Source of the DNA: JANQRV01 sp964533785
GTDB taxonomy: Bacteria; Bacteroidota; Bacteroidia; Chitinophagales; Saprospiraceae
Length of the DNA: 7,772 nt
Reading direction: 5' to 3'
NCBI GenBank assembly: GCA_964533785.1
Contig: CAZHNG010000318.1
Location: 1-7,772 of the forward strand
Numbering within the stretch: position 1 is the first letter of the stretch; every line of letters begins with the position of its first letter. This document shows, in pieces, positions 1 to 5,730 of the stretch. A program made the position numbers and the translations under genes. The notes below the pieces were generated by a model. That model had not been told where the DNA came from, did not search any database, and saw nothing but the letters and a program-made list of their open reading frames with translations.

Positions 1-33
1 CATTGTTCAGTTCATTGCTCATTGCCCATTGTT
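1..33. repeat. CATTGYY heptamer repeat patch overlapping the 3' end of gldH
   Basis: Three adjacent 7-bp units, CATTGCT (13-19), CATTGCC (20-26) and CATTGTT (27-33), are followed toward the window edge by a 5-bp spacer (8-12) and another CATTGTT (1-7). On the gldH strand the unit reads AATGRRC when phased one base later. Degenerate neighbours (GGGGAAC, AATAGAC) keep the same 7-bp phase further inside gldH. The patch is cut by the window edge, so its full length is unknown. It covers the gldH stop codon. Confidence 0.7.
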
Positions 34-560
34 CCCCGTCTATTCCCCGTATCCACCACTGTAAACCCAAAACTGATGATCCCCTCCAAGCTATCCTGCC
101 GCATGAACTGTTCAATCAAAAACTGGTGTTGTCCCGCCTGGTTGAAGTAAGCACCTTGTTGAACCGGTATGGAAAGCAGGCAGGTAGTCTGATTACAATC
201 GCCCAGCCAAATGGCGCCCTTATCTGCTAATTCTAAGGAAACGACCTCTTCCCTCTTTTGACCTCCGGGAAAAATTGTGTGAAACTTAGTATAGAGATTC
301 TGATAGGGATAATCGACCGAGTGCCTGACTTCGAGGGATAAATTGTAAATAGCAGTAGTATCTTGAACGTCAAGCGTAAAATTTACGGTGTCATCATACG
401 TCCAGCTTTGATCCCGGATCGTGTAGGTTTCATTAAAAATATAGTCAGGACCGCAAGAGGAGAGTACCAAAATACCCATAATTGAAAAGATCACCCAAGC
501 AGGTGACCCATTCGTGAATATTTTGCCAGAAATTCCTGAAAGCACAAATTTTTTCGTCAT
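12..560 (-). CDS. gldH: Gliding motility lipoprotein GldH
   Basis: This is a 182-residue lipoprotein of the GldH family, an envelope component needed for gliding in flavobacteria and found widely in Bacteroidota, including some non-gliders. Visible: a hydrophobic signal segment at residues 21-33 followed by a type II signal peptidase lipobox (L-S-S-C, Cys36), giving a mature protein of about 147 residues. The mature part has the family's NLYTKF block (88-93), the SLELADK...WLG block (108-120) and a terminal beta-strand-like stretch (162-169). The ATG at 560 is the only start that leaves a full signal peptide. The signal's n-region is rather long, and C122 and C127 are extra cysteines. It lies 19 bp after dnaJ on the same strand, so co-transcription is likely. 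The final residues T-M-G-N-E-Q and the TGA stop are encoded inside a 7-bp repeat patch, so the true ancestral C-terminus may be slightly shorter. The family call is by motif recognition, without alignment. Confidence 0.88.
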   Translation of the reverse strand: MTKKFVLSGISGKIFTNGSPAWVIFSIMGILVLSSCGPDYIFNETYTIRDQSWTYDDTVNFTLDVQDTTAIYNLSLEVRHSVDYPYQNLYTKFHTIFPGGQKREEVVSLELADKGAIWLGDCNQTTCLLSIPVQQGAYFNQAGQHQFLIEQFMRQDSLEGIISFGFTVVDTGNRRGTMGNEQ

Positions 561-579
561 AATTTAGGTTGTCGGAAAA

Positions 580-1746
580 CTATTCCCCTTTACCGAAGTA
601 ATCTTTAAAACGCTCAAAGAAGCCTTTTTCTGATTTCCCAGGATTAGGTTGGAAATTAGGCATAGTTTTCAGCTTTTCCATCAAGGCTTTTTCTTCGTCA
701 TTGAGCTTCTTCGGCGTCCAAACATTGACGTGGATCAATTGATCGCCAGTATCGTAACTTTGGACAGAAGGTAATCCTTTTCCTTTCAAACGGAATATTT
801 TACCCGATTGTGTGCCGGCGGGTATTTTTATTCTTGCTTTACCGTCAATGGTCGGAATTTCAACCGAGGTTCCCAGTGCGGCGTCCGCAAAGTTAAGGTA
901 GAGCTCAAAGATAACGTTCATGCCGTCCCTTTTGAGGAAGTCATGCGGTTTTTCTTCAATATTGATCAAAAGATCTCCGGCAGGACCACCTTTTAGACCA
1001 GCGTTACCTTTGCCGCGAAGAGATAATTGCATACCGGCTTCCACACCGGCCGGAATTTTCAGTTCAATGGTCTCATCTGCATATACCCGGCCATCCCCCT
1101 TACACTTCGGGCAGTTGGCCGTAACCTGCTGGCCGCTTCCACTACAGGTAGGACAGGTGATCGTAGTTTGCATCTGGCCGAGGAAGGTATTCTTCACCTG
1201 ACGGACGTAACCAGAGCCCCGGCAAGTCGAACAAGTAGAAACCGAATTGCTATCCTTGGCGCCGGAACCACCGCAGCGATCGCAGGTTATTTGTTTTTTG
1301 ACTTTTATTTTTTTAATAACCTCTCCCGCTATTTCTTCCAGTGTAAGGGTCACTTTTATCCGAAGGTTAGTACCCCTCTGACCGCGAGCTTGAGTACGGC
1401 CTCTGCCACCCGTGAAGAATGACTCAAAGGGACTGCCGCCGACATCACCGAAAATATCGCCAAATTGCTGAAAAATATCCTCCATCGTCATACCGCCGCT
1501 AAATCCGCCGGAAGCATTACCGGAAACACCGGCATGACCGTAACGGTCGTAGCGGGCCCGTTTGTTGTTATCGCTCAGCACTTCGTAAGCTTCGGCTGCT
1601 TCTTTAAATTTTTCTTCCGCTTCTTTATCATCAGGGTTTTTATCCGGGTGATATTTGATCGCTAACTTCCGGTAAGCCTTCTTTATCGAATCCTGCGTAG
1701 CATCGCGCGCAACCCCCAAAACCTCGTAATAATCTCTTTTTGCCAT
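580..1746 (-). CDS. dnaJ: Chaperone protein DnaJ (Hsp40)
   Basis: This is a full-length 388-residue class I J-protein. It delivers unfolded substrates to DnaK and stimulates DnaK ATPase activity in the cytoplasm. Visible in order: a J domain (about 4-70) with the catalytic H-P-D at 33-35; a Gly/Phe-rich linker (about 71-125); a zinc domain with four CxxCxGxG repeats at 155-162, 172-179, 198-205 and 212-219 (the last is CPKCKGDG); and then the beta-rich substrate-binding domains to about residue 345. All eight zinc cysteines are present. The C-terminal tail is charged and ends in F-K-D-Y-F-G-K-G-E. The ATG start places the J domain at the usual distance from the N-terminus. It sits 25 bp after grpE and 19 bp before gldH, consistent with one transcript. 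dnaK itself is not in the window. Confidence 0.98.
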   Translation of the reverse strand: MAKRDYYEVLGVARDATQDSIKKAYRKLAIKYHPDKNPDDKEAEEKFKEAAEAYEVLSDNNKRARYDRYGHAGVSGNASGGFSGGMTMEDIFQQFGDIFGDVGGSPFESFFTGGRGRTQARGQRGTNLRIKVTLTLEEIAGEVIKKIKVKKQITCDRCGGSGAKDSNSVSTCSTCRGSGYVRQVKNTFLGQMQTTITCPTCSGSGQQVTANCPKCKGDGRVYADETIELKIPAGVEAGMQLSLRGKGNAGLKGGPAGDLLINIEEKPHDFLKRDGMNVIFELYLNFADAALGTSVEIPTIDGKARIKIPAGTQSGKIFRLKGKGLPSVQSYDTGDQLIHVNVWTPKKLNDEEKALMEKLKTMPNFQPNPGKSEKGFFERFKDYFGKGE

Positions 1747-1771
1747 TGATTTCTATTTGTAATTACCAGCA

Positions 1772-2410
1772 CTATTTACCCACCACAACTTTCGCATGGC
1801 GAATGATTCTATCCTTGAGTAAATACCCTTTTTCGATGGTATCGACAATTTTGCCTTTCATATCTTCGGAAGCTGCCGGTATTTCGGCAAAGGCTTCGTG
1901 AAGCTCGGGGTCAAAGACTTCACCATCCGTCTCCATCGCTTGTAACCCTTTTTGACTCAAAACGTTAATCAACTTCTGGTGCACTAATCCAATACCTTCG
2001 TTAAATAATTTCACCGTATCATTTTCCACCGCATTTTTCTTGGCCCTGTCAAAATCGTCTAAAACCGGTAAAAGAGCTGTCATTGTGTCTCTAGCGGCCG
2101 TCTTCATCAATTCTATCCGCTCCTTGACCGTTCTTTTTTTGAAATTATCAAATTCGGCAAACAGCCGCAGGTATTTTTCTTTTAATTCGTTATTTTCCTT
2201 ACGCAAATTATTAATGATTTCTTCCGGAGATGGTTCAGATGCTTCCTCATCAGCGGCGGCATCGTTTACCGGATTCTCCTCATTTTGTTGATCTATTTTT
2301 TCTTCCCCTCGAGCAGCCTTTTCTTCTGCCGAAAGCATTGAGTCTGTTTTTTCCTCCATATCCTTTTTTTTATCCTGATTATCTTGATTCTTTCGTTCTT
2401 GATTCTCCAT
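1772..2410 (-). CDS. grpE: Nucleotide exchange factor GrpE
   Basis: This 212-residue protein is the ADP/ATP exchange factor for DnaK and works with DnaJ, encoded next. Visible: a very hydrophilic, acidic and Lys/Gln-rich N-terminal tail (1-60) that is probably disordered; a long helical dimerisation segment from about 62 to 135 (including LRLFAEFDNFKKR); and the C-terminal beta-wing region with V-F-D-P-E-L-H-E-A at 165-173 and a closing G-Y-L-L-K-D-R-I-I-R-H-A-K-V-V-V motif. The tail is longer than in E. coli GrpE but of a common Bacteroidota style. The ATG at 2410 is preceded by AAAGG, 8 nt away on the coding strand, a plausible ribosome-binding site that supports this start. It is the first gene of the probable grpE-dnaJ-gldH operon. 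No CIRCE element (TTAGCACTC-N9-GAGTGCTAA) is visible upstream, so HrcA control through CIRCE is not supported. Confidence 0.97.
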   Translation of the reverse strand: MENQERKNQDNQDKKKDMEEKTDSMLSAEEKAARGEEKIDQQNEENPVNDAAADEEASEPSPEEIINNLRKENNELKEKYLRLFAEFDNFKKRTVKERIELMKTAARDTMTALLPVLDDFDRAKKNAVENDTVKLFNEGIGLVHQKLINVLSQKGLQAMETDGEVFDPELHEAFAEIPAASEDMKGKIVDTIEKGYLLKDRIIRHAKVVVGK

Positions 2411-2473
2411 GGTTCTTACCTTTATAATCTACAACAATCATTCTTCACAATTTTTTTGCCAGCTCCTGCTTGA

Positions 2474-2486
2474 TGACACTTTGGCA
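2474..2486. promoter_or_regulatory. Candidate dyad operator or promoter element upstream of grpE
   Basis: TGACA-CTT-TGGCA is an imperfect inverted repeat (4 of 5 arm positions pair) lying 64 bp before the grpE start codon. The symmetry and the position are what is seen. A role in heat-shock or stress control of the grpE operon is inference from position alone. It could equally be a chance dyad. Confidence 0.3.
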
Positions 2487-2541
2487 GACGATTTAAAGGG
2501 TTCTTTCTTATCCTTTTTTTGTTTTAATTTGTTAAATGATG

Positions 2542-2611
2542 TAAGATGCTGGATATTAGACGCTAGATACTAGACATTAGACACTAGAGTGCAAGAGGGT
2601 AGAGATTAGGG
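2542..2611. repeat. Tandem heptamer array, consensus YTAGAYR
   Basis: Consecutive 7-bp units starting at 2542 read TAAGATG, CTGGATA, TTAGACG, CTAGATA, CTAGACA, TTAGACA, CTAGAGT. Four of them (2556-2583) match YTAGAYR perfectly, the two before have one mismatch each, and the seventh differs in its last two bases. The 7-bp phase fades through GCAAGAG, GGTAGAG and ATTAGGG (2591-2611). Differences among the core units are almost all transitions. The usually rare tetramer CTAG occurs three times in 25 bp (2563, 2570, 2584). It has neither the unit length nor the spacer structure of a CRISPR. Confidence 0.85.
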
Positions 2612-2642
2612 ATTTGTGTATGTTGATGTGATCTGTTGAGGA

Positions 2643-2670
2643 TTGAAAAGTTCCCGATTTATTACTTTCA
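2643..2670 (+). promoter_or_regulatory. Weak Bacteroidota-type promoter candidate for moaA
   Basis: A TTG at 2643-2645 is followed after 17 bp by TACTTTCA (2663-2670). Compared with the Bacteroidota consensus (TTG about -33, TAnnTTTG about -7), the -7 box matches 4 of 6 fixed positions. It would give a leader of roughly 95 nt that includes the inverted heptamer array. This is a motif match only and easily arises by chance in A/T-rich DNA. Confidence 0.2.
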
Positions 2671-2720
2671 GCTCATAATCACTTTTCCTAAAAAACGACC
2701 TGGTATTGTACGTAACGTGG

Positions 2721-2748
2721 ACTCTTACTTCTGGCATCTGATATCTAA
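2721..2748. repeat. Second heptamer array, inverted relative to the first
   Basis: On the minus strand this stretch divides into TTAGATA, TCAGATG, CCAGAAG and TAAGAGT. These share the central AGA and the 7-bp phase with the array at 2542-2611; the first matches YTAGAYR perfectly and the others are degraded. Both arrays end in the same way, with a final NNAGAGT unit followed by GC or CC. The patch ends 25 bp before the moaA start codon and is likely inside its leader. Confidence 0.6.
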
Positions 2749-2773
2749 CAGATTTTCAAAAGAATGACTCAGC

Positions 2774-3766
2774 ATGCAAGTATACGATAATCACGGAAGA
2801 TTGATCAATTACGTTCGCCTGGCGGTCACCGACCGTTGTAATTTAAGGTGCTTCTATTGTATGCCCGAAGAAGGTATAAAATACGTGCCGCGTAAAGAAT
2901 TGCTTACTTACGAAGAAATGTCCAGAGTACTGACTTTGTTGGCCAAACTGGGCATCAATAAAGTAAGGATAACGGGAGGAGAACCTTTTCTACGTAAAGG
3001 AATGATGGAATTTTTACAGACCGTAAAAAAAATACCGGGTATTGAAACGCTCAATATCACTACCAACGGTACCTTAACTTCCCGACTGGTACCGGCCTTG
3101 AAAGAACTGGGGATCGGTACGGTCAACCTCAGTCTCGATACCCTCGACAAAGAACGGTTTTTCCAAATTACAAGAAGAGATGAGCTGGATAAAGTAATGG
3201 ATACCTTTCAACAGCTACTGGACTACGGCATAAAAACGAAGATCAATGCCGTGGTTATGGAGGGGAAAAATACGGAGGATATCATCCCGATGGCCTTATT
3301 GACCAAGGAGTACCCGATAAGCGTCCGGTTCATTGAAGAAATGCCGTTCAACGGGGAAGGAAGCCACTACCCGGTTTTGGTCTGGAACCACAAAAAAATA
3401 CTATCATCATTAAAAGCTGAGTTTCCAGACCTTTATAAGCTTCCCGATCCACCCAATTCTACCAGTTACAACTATCAAATCCCGGGACACCGTGGTACGA
3501 TCGGTATCATTGCCGCCTACAGCCGTACCTTTTGCGGCACCTGTAATCGTTTACGGATTACTCCGCAAGGGATGCTGAAAACTTGTTTATACGATGACGG
3601 AGTATTCAATATCCGGGATATAATCAGGGCCGGAGCTACCGACGAACAACTACAAACGGCCTTCCTGGAAGCGATCGGCGATCGCGCGCGCGATGGGTAC
3701 GAGGCCGAAAAACGACGGCAGTTTAATTTGCCGGTGACGGAGTCGATGTCAACGATCGGTGGATGA
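2774..3766 (+). CDS. moaA: GTP 3',8-cyclase MoaA (radical SAM)
   Basis: This 330-residue enzyme of molybdenum cofactor synthesis uses S-adenosylmethionine radical chemistry to cyclise GTP to 3',8-cyclo-7,8-dihydro-GTP, which MoaC then converts to cyclic pyranopterin monophosphate. Visible: the radical-SAM cluster motif CxxxCxxC with Cys22, Cys26 and Cys29; the SAM-binding G-G-E-P at 68-71; the second, GTP-facing 4Fe-4S cluster motif CxxC-x13-C with Cys254, Cys257 and Cys271; and the conserved C-terminal Gly-Gly (329-330) that the family needs for activity. Length is normal and every catalytic feature is present. The ATG at 2774 gives the usual short lead-in to the first motif, but no clear Shine-Dalgarno is seen. 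It is the first gene of the plus-strand set and is oxygen-sensitive by family nature. moeA follows after 77 bp. Confidence 0.97.
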   Translation: MQVYDNHGRLINYVRLAVTDRCNLRCFYCMPEEGIKYVPRKELLTYEEMSRVLTLLAKLGINKVRITGGEPFLRKGMMEFLQTVKKIPGIETLNITTNGTLTSRLVPALKELGIGTVNLSLDTLDKERFFQITRRDELDKVMDTFQQLLDYGIKTKINAVVMEGKNTEDIIPMALLTKEYPISVRFIEEMPFNGEGSHYPVLVWNHKKILSSLKAEFPDLYKLPDPPNSTSYNYQIPGHRGTIGIIAAYSRTFCGTCNRLRITPQGMLKTCLYDDGVFNIRDIIRAGATDEQLQTAFLEAIGDRARDGYEAEKRRQFNLPVTESMSTIGG

Positions 3767-3797
3767 ATAAATATGGATATGAAAATAAGGGACTCGA

Positions 3798-3818
3798 AAA
3801 CTAATGTCTGACGTTTAA
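3798..3818. repeat. Possible degenerate heptamer trace between moaA and moeA
   Basis: On the minus strand the three in-phase units are TTAAACG, TCAGACA and TTAGTTT. The first two are one mismatch each from YTAGAYR and the third is poor. Three degenerate units could arise by chance, so this is only suggestive. Confidence 0.25.
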
Positions 3819-3843
3819 TGGCATTTAAATTGGCAGGAACAAT

Positions 3844-5046
3844 ATGGTCACAGTAGAACAGGCAACTCAAATTATTTTAGAGCATACAAGAGATTTTGGA
3901 ACGGAATCCATTTCACTGGCAGAAGCCAAAGGCCGCCTATTGAAAGAAAGCTTGATGGCGGACCGCGACTTTCCGCCATTCAACCGGGTAACGATGGACG
4001 GTATTGCCATCCGCTACGACGAATTTGCACAAGGAAAGCGTCGTTTTAAGATCACAGGTATGCAAGCTGCCGGTAGCCCACAAAATAGCTTAAATGAGCC
4101 AAATGCGTGTATGGAAGTAATGACCGGAGCTATTTTGCCGGAAGGTACGGATACCGTAATCCGCTACGAAGACCTGGAAATAACAGATAGCCACGCCACC
4201 ATCACCGTTGATGCTCTTAAATTCCAACAAAACGTACATCATCGAAGTAATGATCGGCCAGCGGGGGCTGAAATTGTCGCTCCGCCCAAAGTGATTTCCC
4301 CCGCCGAGGTTGGATTAGCGGCGACGGTTGGCAAAACGCATTTAGTGGTGACACAATTACCCCGAGTGGTTATTATTTCGACGGGGGATGAATTGGTGCC
4401 GGTTCATGTCACACCGTTACCGCACCAGATCAGGTCGTCCAACGTGCACACCATCAAAGCTGCTTTGCAATCCTGGAAGATCAATGCCGATCTGTTGCAC
4501 CTTCCGGACGATAAAGAAAAAACGATTGCCGGACTGGAAGAAAGCTTGAGCAACTATGATGCCATCATCCTGAGTGGCGGCGTTTCCAAAGGCAAATTTG
4601 ATTACGTTCCCGAGGCTTTACAGGATCTGAACGTAGAAAAATTATTCCACCGGGTAAAGCAACGACCGGGCAAACCCTTTTGGTTTGGTCGCCATGAGAA
4701 TGGTACTACCGTTTTTGCCTTACCGGGGAATCCAGTCTCTTCTTTCATGTGCACCAACCGTTATTTTTTGCCCTGGCTGAAGAAAAGCCTGGGCCTAAGG
4801 CCACTATCCACCATTTTTGCCCGACTGGGAAGCCCCATTCATTTTAAACCGGATTTGACGTATTTTGCACAGGTACAATTAAGCTATACCAATGAAGGTA
4901 GGCTTTTGGCCTTACCGAATGAAGGACAGGGTTCCGGTGATCTGGCCAACCTGGTCGACGCCGATGCTTTTATTGAATTGCCAATGGGGAAAGATCTTTA
5001 CGAGGCGGAGGAAGTTTACCCTGTGTATGGCTATAGAGGTTTGTGA
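3844..5046 (+). CDS. moeA: Molybdopterin molybdenumtransferase MoeA
   Basis: This 400-residue enzyme inserts molybdate into adenylylated molybdopterin, releasing AMP and forming active cofactor. Motifs seen in order: P-P-F-N-R-V-T-M-D-G-I-A (44-55), the MoeA version of PxSxMDGYA; M-T-G-A (93-96); I-S-T-G-D-E-L (178-184); S-G-G-V-S-K-G-K-F-D-Y-V (244-255); R-P-G-K-P (274-278); and L-P-G-N-P-V-S (293-299). These cover the MPT-binding MogA-like domain and the MoeA N-terminal domains, and the C-terminal beta domain is complete. By comparison with E. coli MoeA, E183 and D253 sit at the positions of its acidic active-site residues (inference from motif alignment). The ATG at 3844 has AGGA five bases upstream, one of the clearer ribosome-binding sites here. 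It starts 77 bp after moaA, so they probably share a transcript. Confidence 0.96.
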   Translation: MVTVEQATQIILEHTRDFGTESISLAEAKGRLLKESLMADRDFPPFNRVTMDGIAIRYDEFAQGKRRFKITGMQAAGSPQNSLNEPNACMEVMTGAILPEGTDTVIRYEDLEITDSHATITVDALKFQQNVHHRSNDRPAGAEIVAPPKVISPAEVGLAATVGKTHLVVTQLPRVVIISTGDELVPVHVTPLPHQIRSSNVHTIKAALQSWKINADLLHLPDDKEKTIAGLEESLSNYDAIILSGGVSKGKFDYVPEALQDLNVEKLFHRVKQRPGKPFWFGRHENGTTVFALPGNPVSSFMCTNRYFLPWLKKSLGLRPLSTIFARLGSPIHFKPDLTYFAQVQLSYTNEGRLLALPNEGQGSGDLANLVDADAFIELPMGKDLYEAEEVYPVYGYRGL

Positions 5047-5073
5047 TTTTAAGTCAATGTTTTGTTTATGGGA

Positions 5074-5091
5074 CGCAGACTGGCGCAGGCT
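5074..5091. repeat. Short direct repeat in the moeA-moaC spacer
   Basis: CGCAGACT (5074-5081) and CGCAGGCT (5084-5091) are separated by GG, so an 8-bp unit recurs at a 10-bp period with one mismatch. It lies about 80 bp before moaC. It could be a protein-binding site on one face of the helix or a chance duplication. Confidence 0.3.
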
Positions 5092-5121
5092 TTGACTGGG
5101 AATAGATTCTGTATTACATTG
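5092..5121 (+). promoter_or_regulatory. Weak promoter candidate upstream of moaC
   Basis: TTG at 5092-5094 is followed after 20 bp by TACATTG (5115-5121), close to the Bacteroidota -33/-7 layout (TTG, 17-23 bp, TAnnTTTG) but one T short in the -7 box. The 124-bp gap between moeA and moaC would leave room for an internal promoter with a leader of about 45 nt. Evidence is motif similarity and position only. Confidence 0.22.
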
Positions 5122-5170
5122 TTGTGTGAAGGGGTTGCTGATTAGGGGAAGAACCTTTAAATATGAAATG

Positions 5171-5662
5171 ATGCAAAAAAAATTTACGCACTTAGACAGT
5201 GAAGGCAACCCCTCCATGGTGGACGTCGGAGGGAAAAAGGTTACTAAAAGGACGGCGAAAGCGAGAAGTATCGTCGTGGTTGGCGAAGAAATTTTAAATT
5301 TGTTAGAGCAAGGGGAGATCCAGACCAAGAAAGGGCCGGTATTCCAAACCGCCATCATTGCCGGTGTCATGGCTTCTAAGAAAACGAGCGAGCTGATACC
5401 ACTGTGCCATCCACTGGGCTTGGACAATTGCCAGGTATCAATCGAAGTGAATGAGCACCGGGAGATCGTAGTGGACTGCACGGCGACCATTACCGCCAAA
5501 ACCGGTGTGGAAATGGAAGCCCTTACGGGAGCAACGGTTGCTGCCCTTACCATTTATGATATGTGTAAAGCCTTTTCCCACGATATCGTGATCAAGGAAA
5601 CCATGCTGATGAAGAAGACGGGAGGGAAAAGTGATTTTAGCAGGGAGGGAACCGAGCAATGA
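5171..5662 (+). CDS. moaC: Cyclic pyranopterin monophosphate synthase MoaC
   Basis: MoaC takes the MoaA product 3',8-cyclo-7,8-dihydro-GTP and rearranges it to cyclic pyranopterin monophosphate, the first stable molybdenum cofactor intermediate. With the chosen start it has 163 residues, the usual size. Visible: F-T-H-L-D near the N-terminus followed by M-V-D-V, L-I-P-L-C-H-P-L with His80, K-T-G-V-E-M-E-A-L-T-G-A, and Y-D-M-C-K-A with Asp130 and Lys133 at the catalytic positions; then K-K-T-G-G-K-S-D near the end. The reading frame is open upstream to a GTG at 5126, but that adds 15 residues unlike the family's N-terminus, so ATG 5171 (or the adjacent ATG 5168) is preferred. An AGGGGAAG stretch at 5144-5151 is too far away for a standard ribosome site. 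Its role fits directly with moaA and moeA upstream. Confidence 0.95.
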   Translation: MQKKFTHLDSEGNPSMVDVGGKKVTKRTAKARSIVVVGEEILNLLEQGEIQTKKGPVFQTAIIAGVMASKKTSELIPLCHPLGLDNCQVSIEVNEHREIVVDCTATITAKTGVEMEALTGATVAALTIYDMCKAFSHDIVIKETMLMKKTGGKSDFSREGTEQ

Positions 5663-5730
5663 AAATTAAGAAACAAGAAATGCCAGCTACTCTTTTAGCT
5701 GAAACTTAAACCCAATCAATATCAATTTAT

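Larger units (their letters stand above)
2411..2773. other. Intergenic region between divergent grpE and moaA
   Basis: This 363-bp spacer has no supportable gene on either strand. It must hold the promoters of both divergent transcripts. From left to right I see: an SD-like AAAGG for grpE (reverse strand, 2419-2423); an imperfect dyad TGACA-CTT-TGGCA (2474-2486); a tandem 7-bp repeat array (2542-2611); a weak Bacteroidota-type promoter candidate for moaA (2643-2670); and a second 7-bp array in inverted orientation (2721-2748). A short stem (ATCTG at 2736-2740 with CAGAT at 2749-2753) overlaps the second array. No molybdenum-cofactor riboswitch was recognised before moaA, judged by eye only. 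Confidence 0.8.

Noticed and set aside
580..1746. Several long open frames on the strand opposite dnaJ, and others opposite the plus-strand genes
   Set aside because: They encode low-complexity or motif-free products, overlap strongly conserved genes fully, and are explained as antisense shadows of biased codons.
2501..2535. T-rich run in the grpE-moaA spacer as a rho-independent terminator
   Set aside because: No G/C-rich stem precedes it on either strand, and no transcript is expected to end here since both flanking genes diverge.
2577..2597. Resemblance of GAGTGC near the heptamer array to a CIRCE half-site
   Set aside because: The other arm (GCACTC) is missing and the bases fit the 7-bp repeat phase instead.
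2542..2748. CRISPR array
   Set aside because: The units are 7 bp, directly abutting and lack spacers of uniform length; there are no cas genes nearby.
2764..2790. An 8-residue upstream frame (M-T-Q-H-A-S-I-R) overlapping the moaA start
   Set aside because: It could act as a leader peptide, but there is no ribosome-binding site, no regulatory codon run and no paired attenuator structure.
5126..5170. GTG start at 5126 for moaC adding 15 residues
   Set aside because: MoaC proteins normally start just before the F-T-H block; the extra residues match nothing in the family, and ATG codons exist at 5168 and 5171.
5659..5709. A 16-codon frame whose ATG overlaps the moaC stop (ATGA)
   Set aside because: The overlap looks like translational coupling, but 16 codons with no motif in an A-rich spacer is easily chance.
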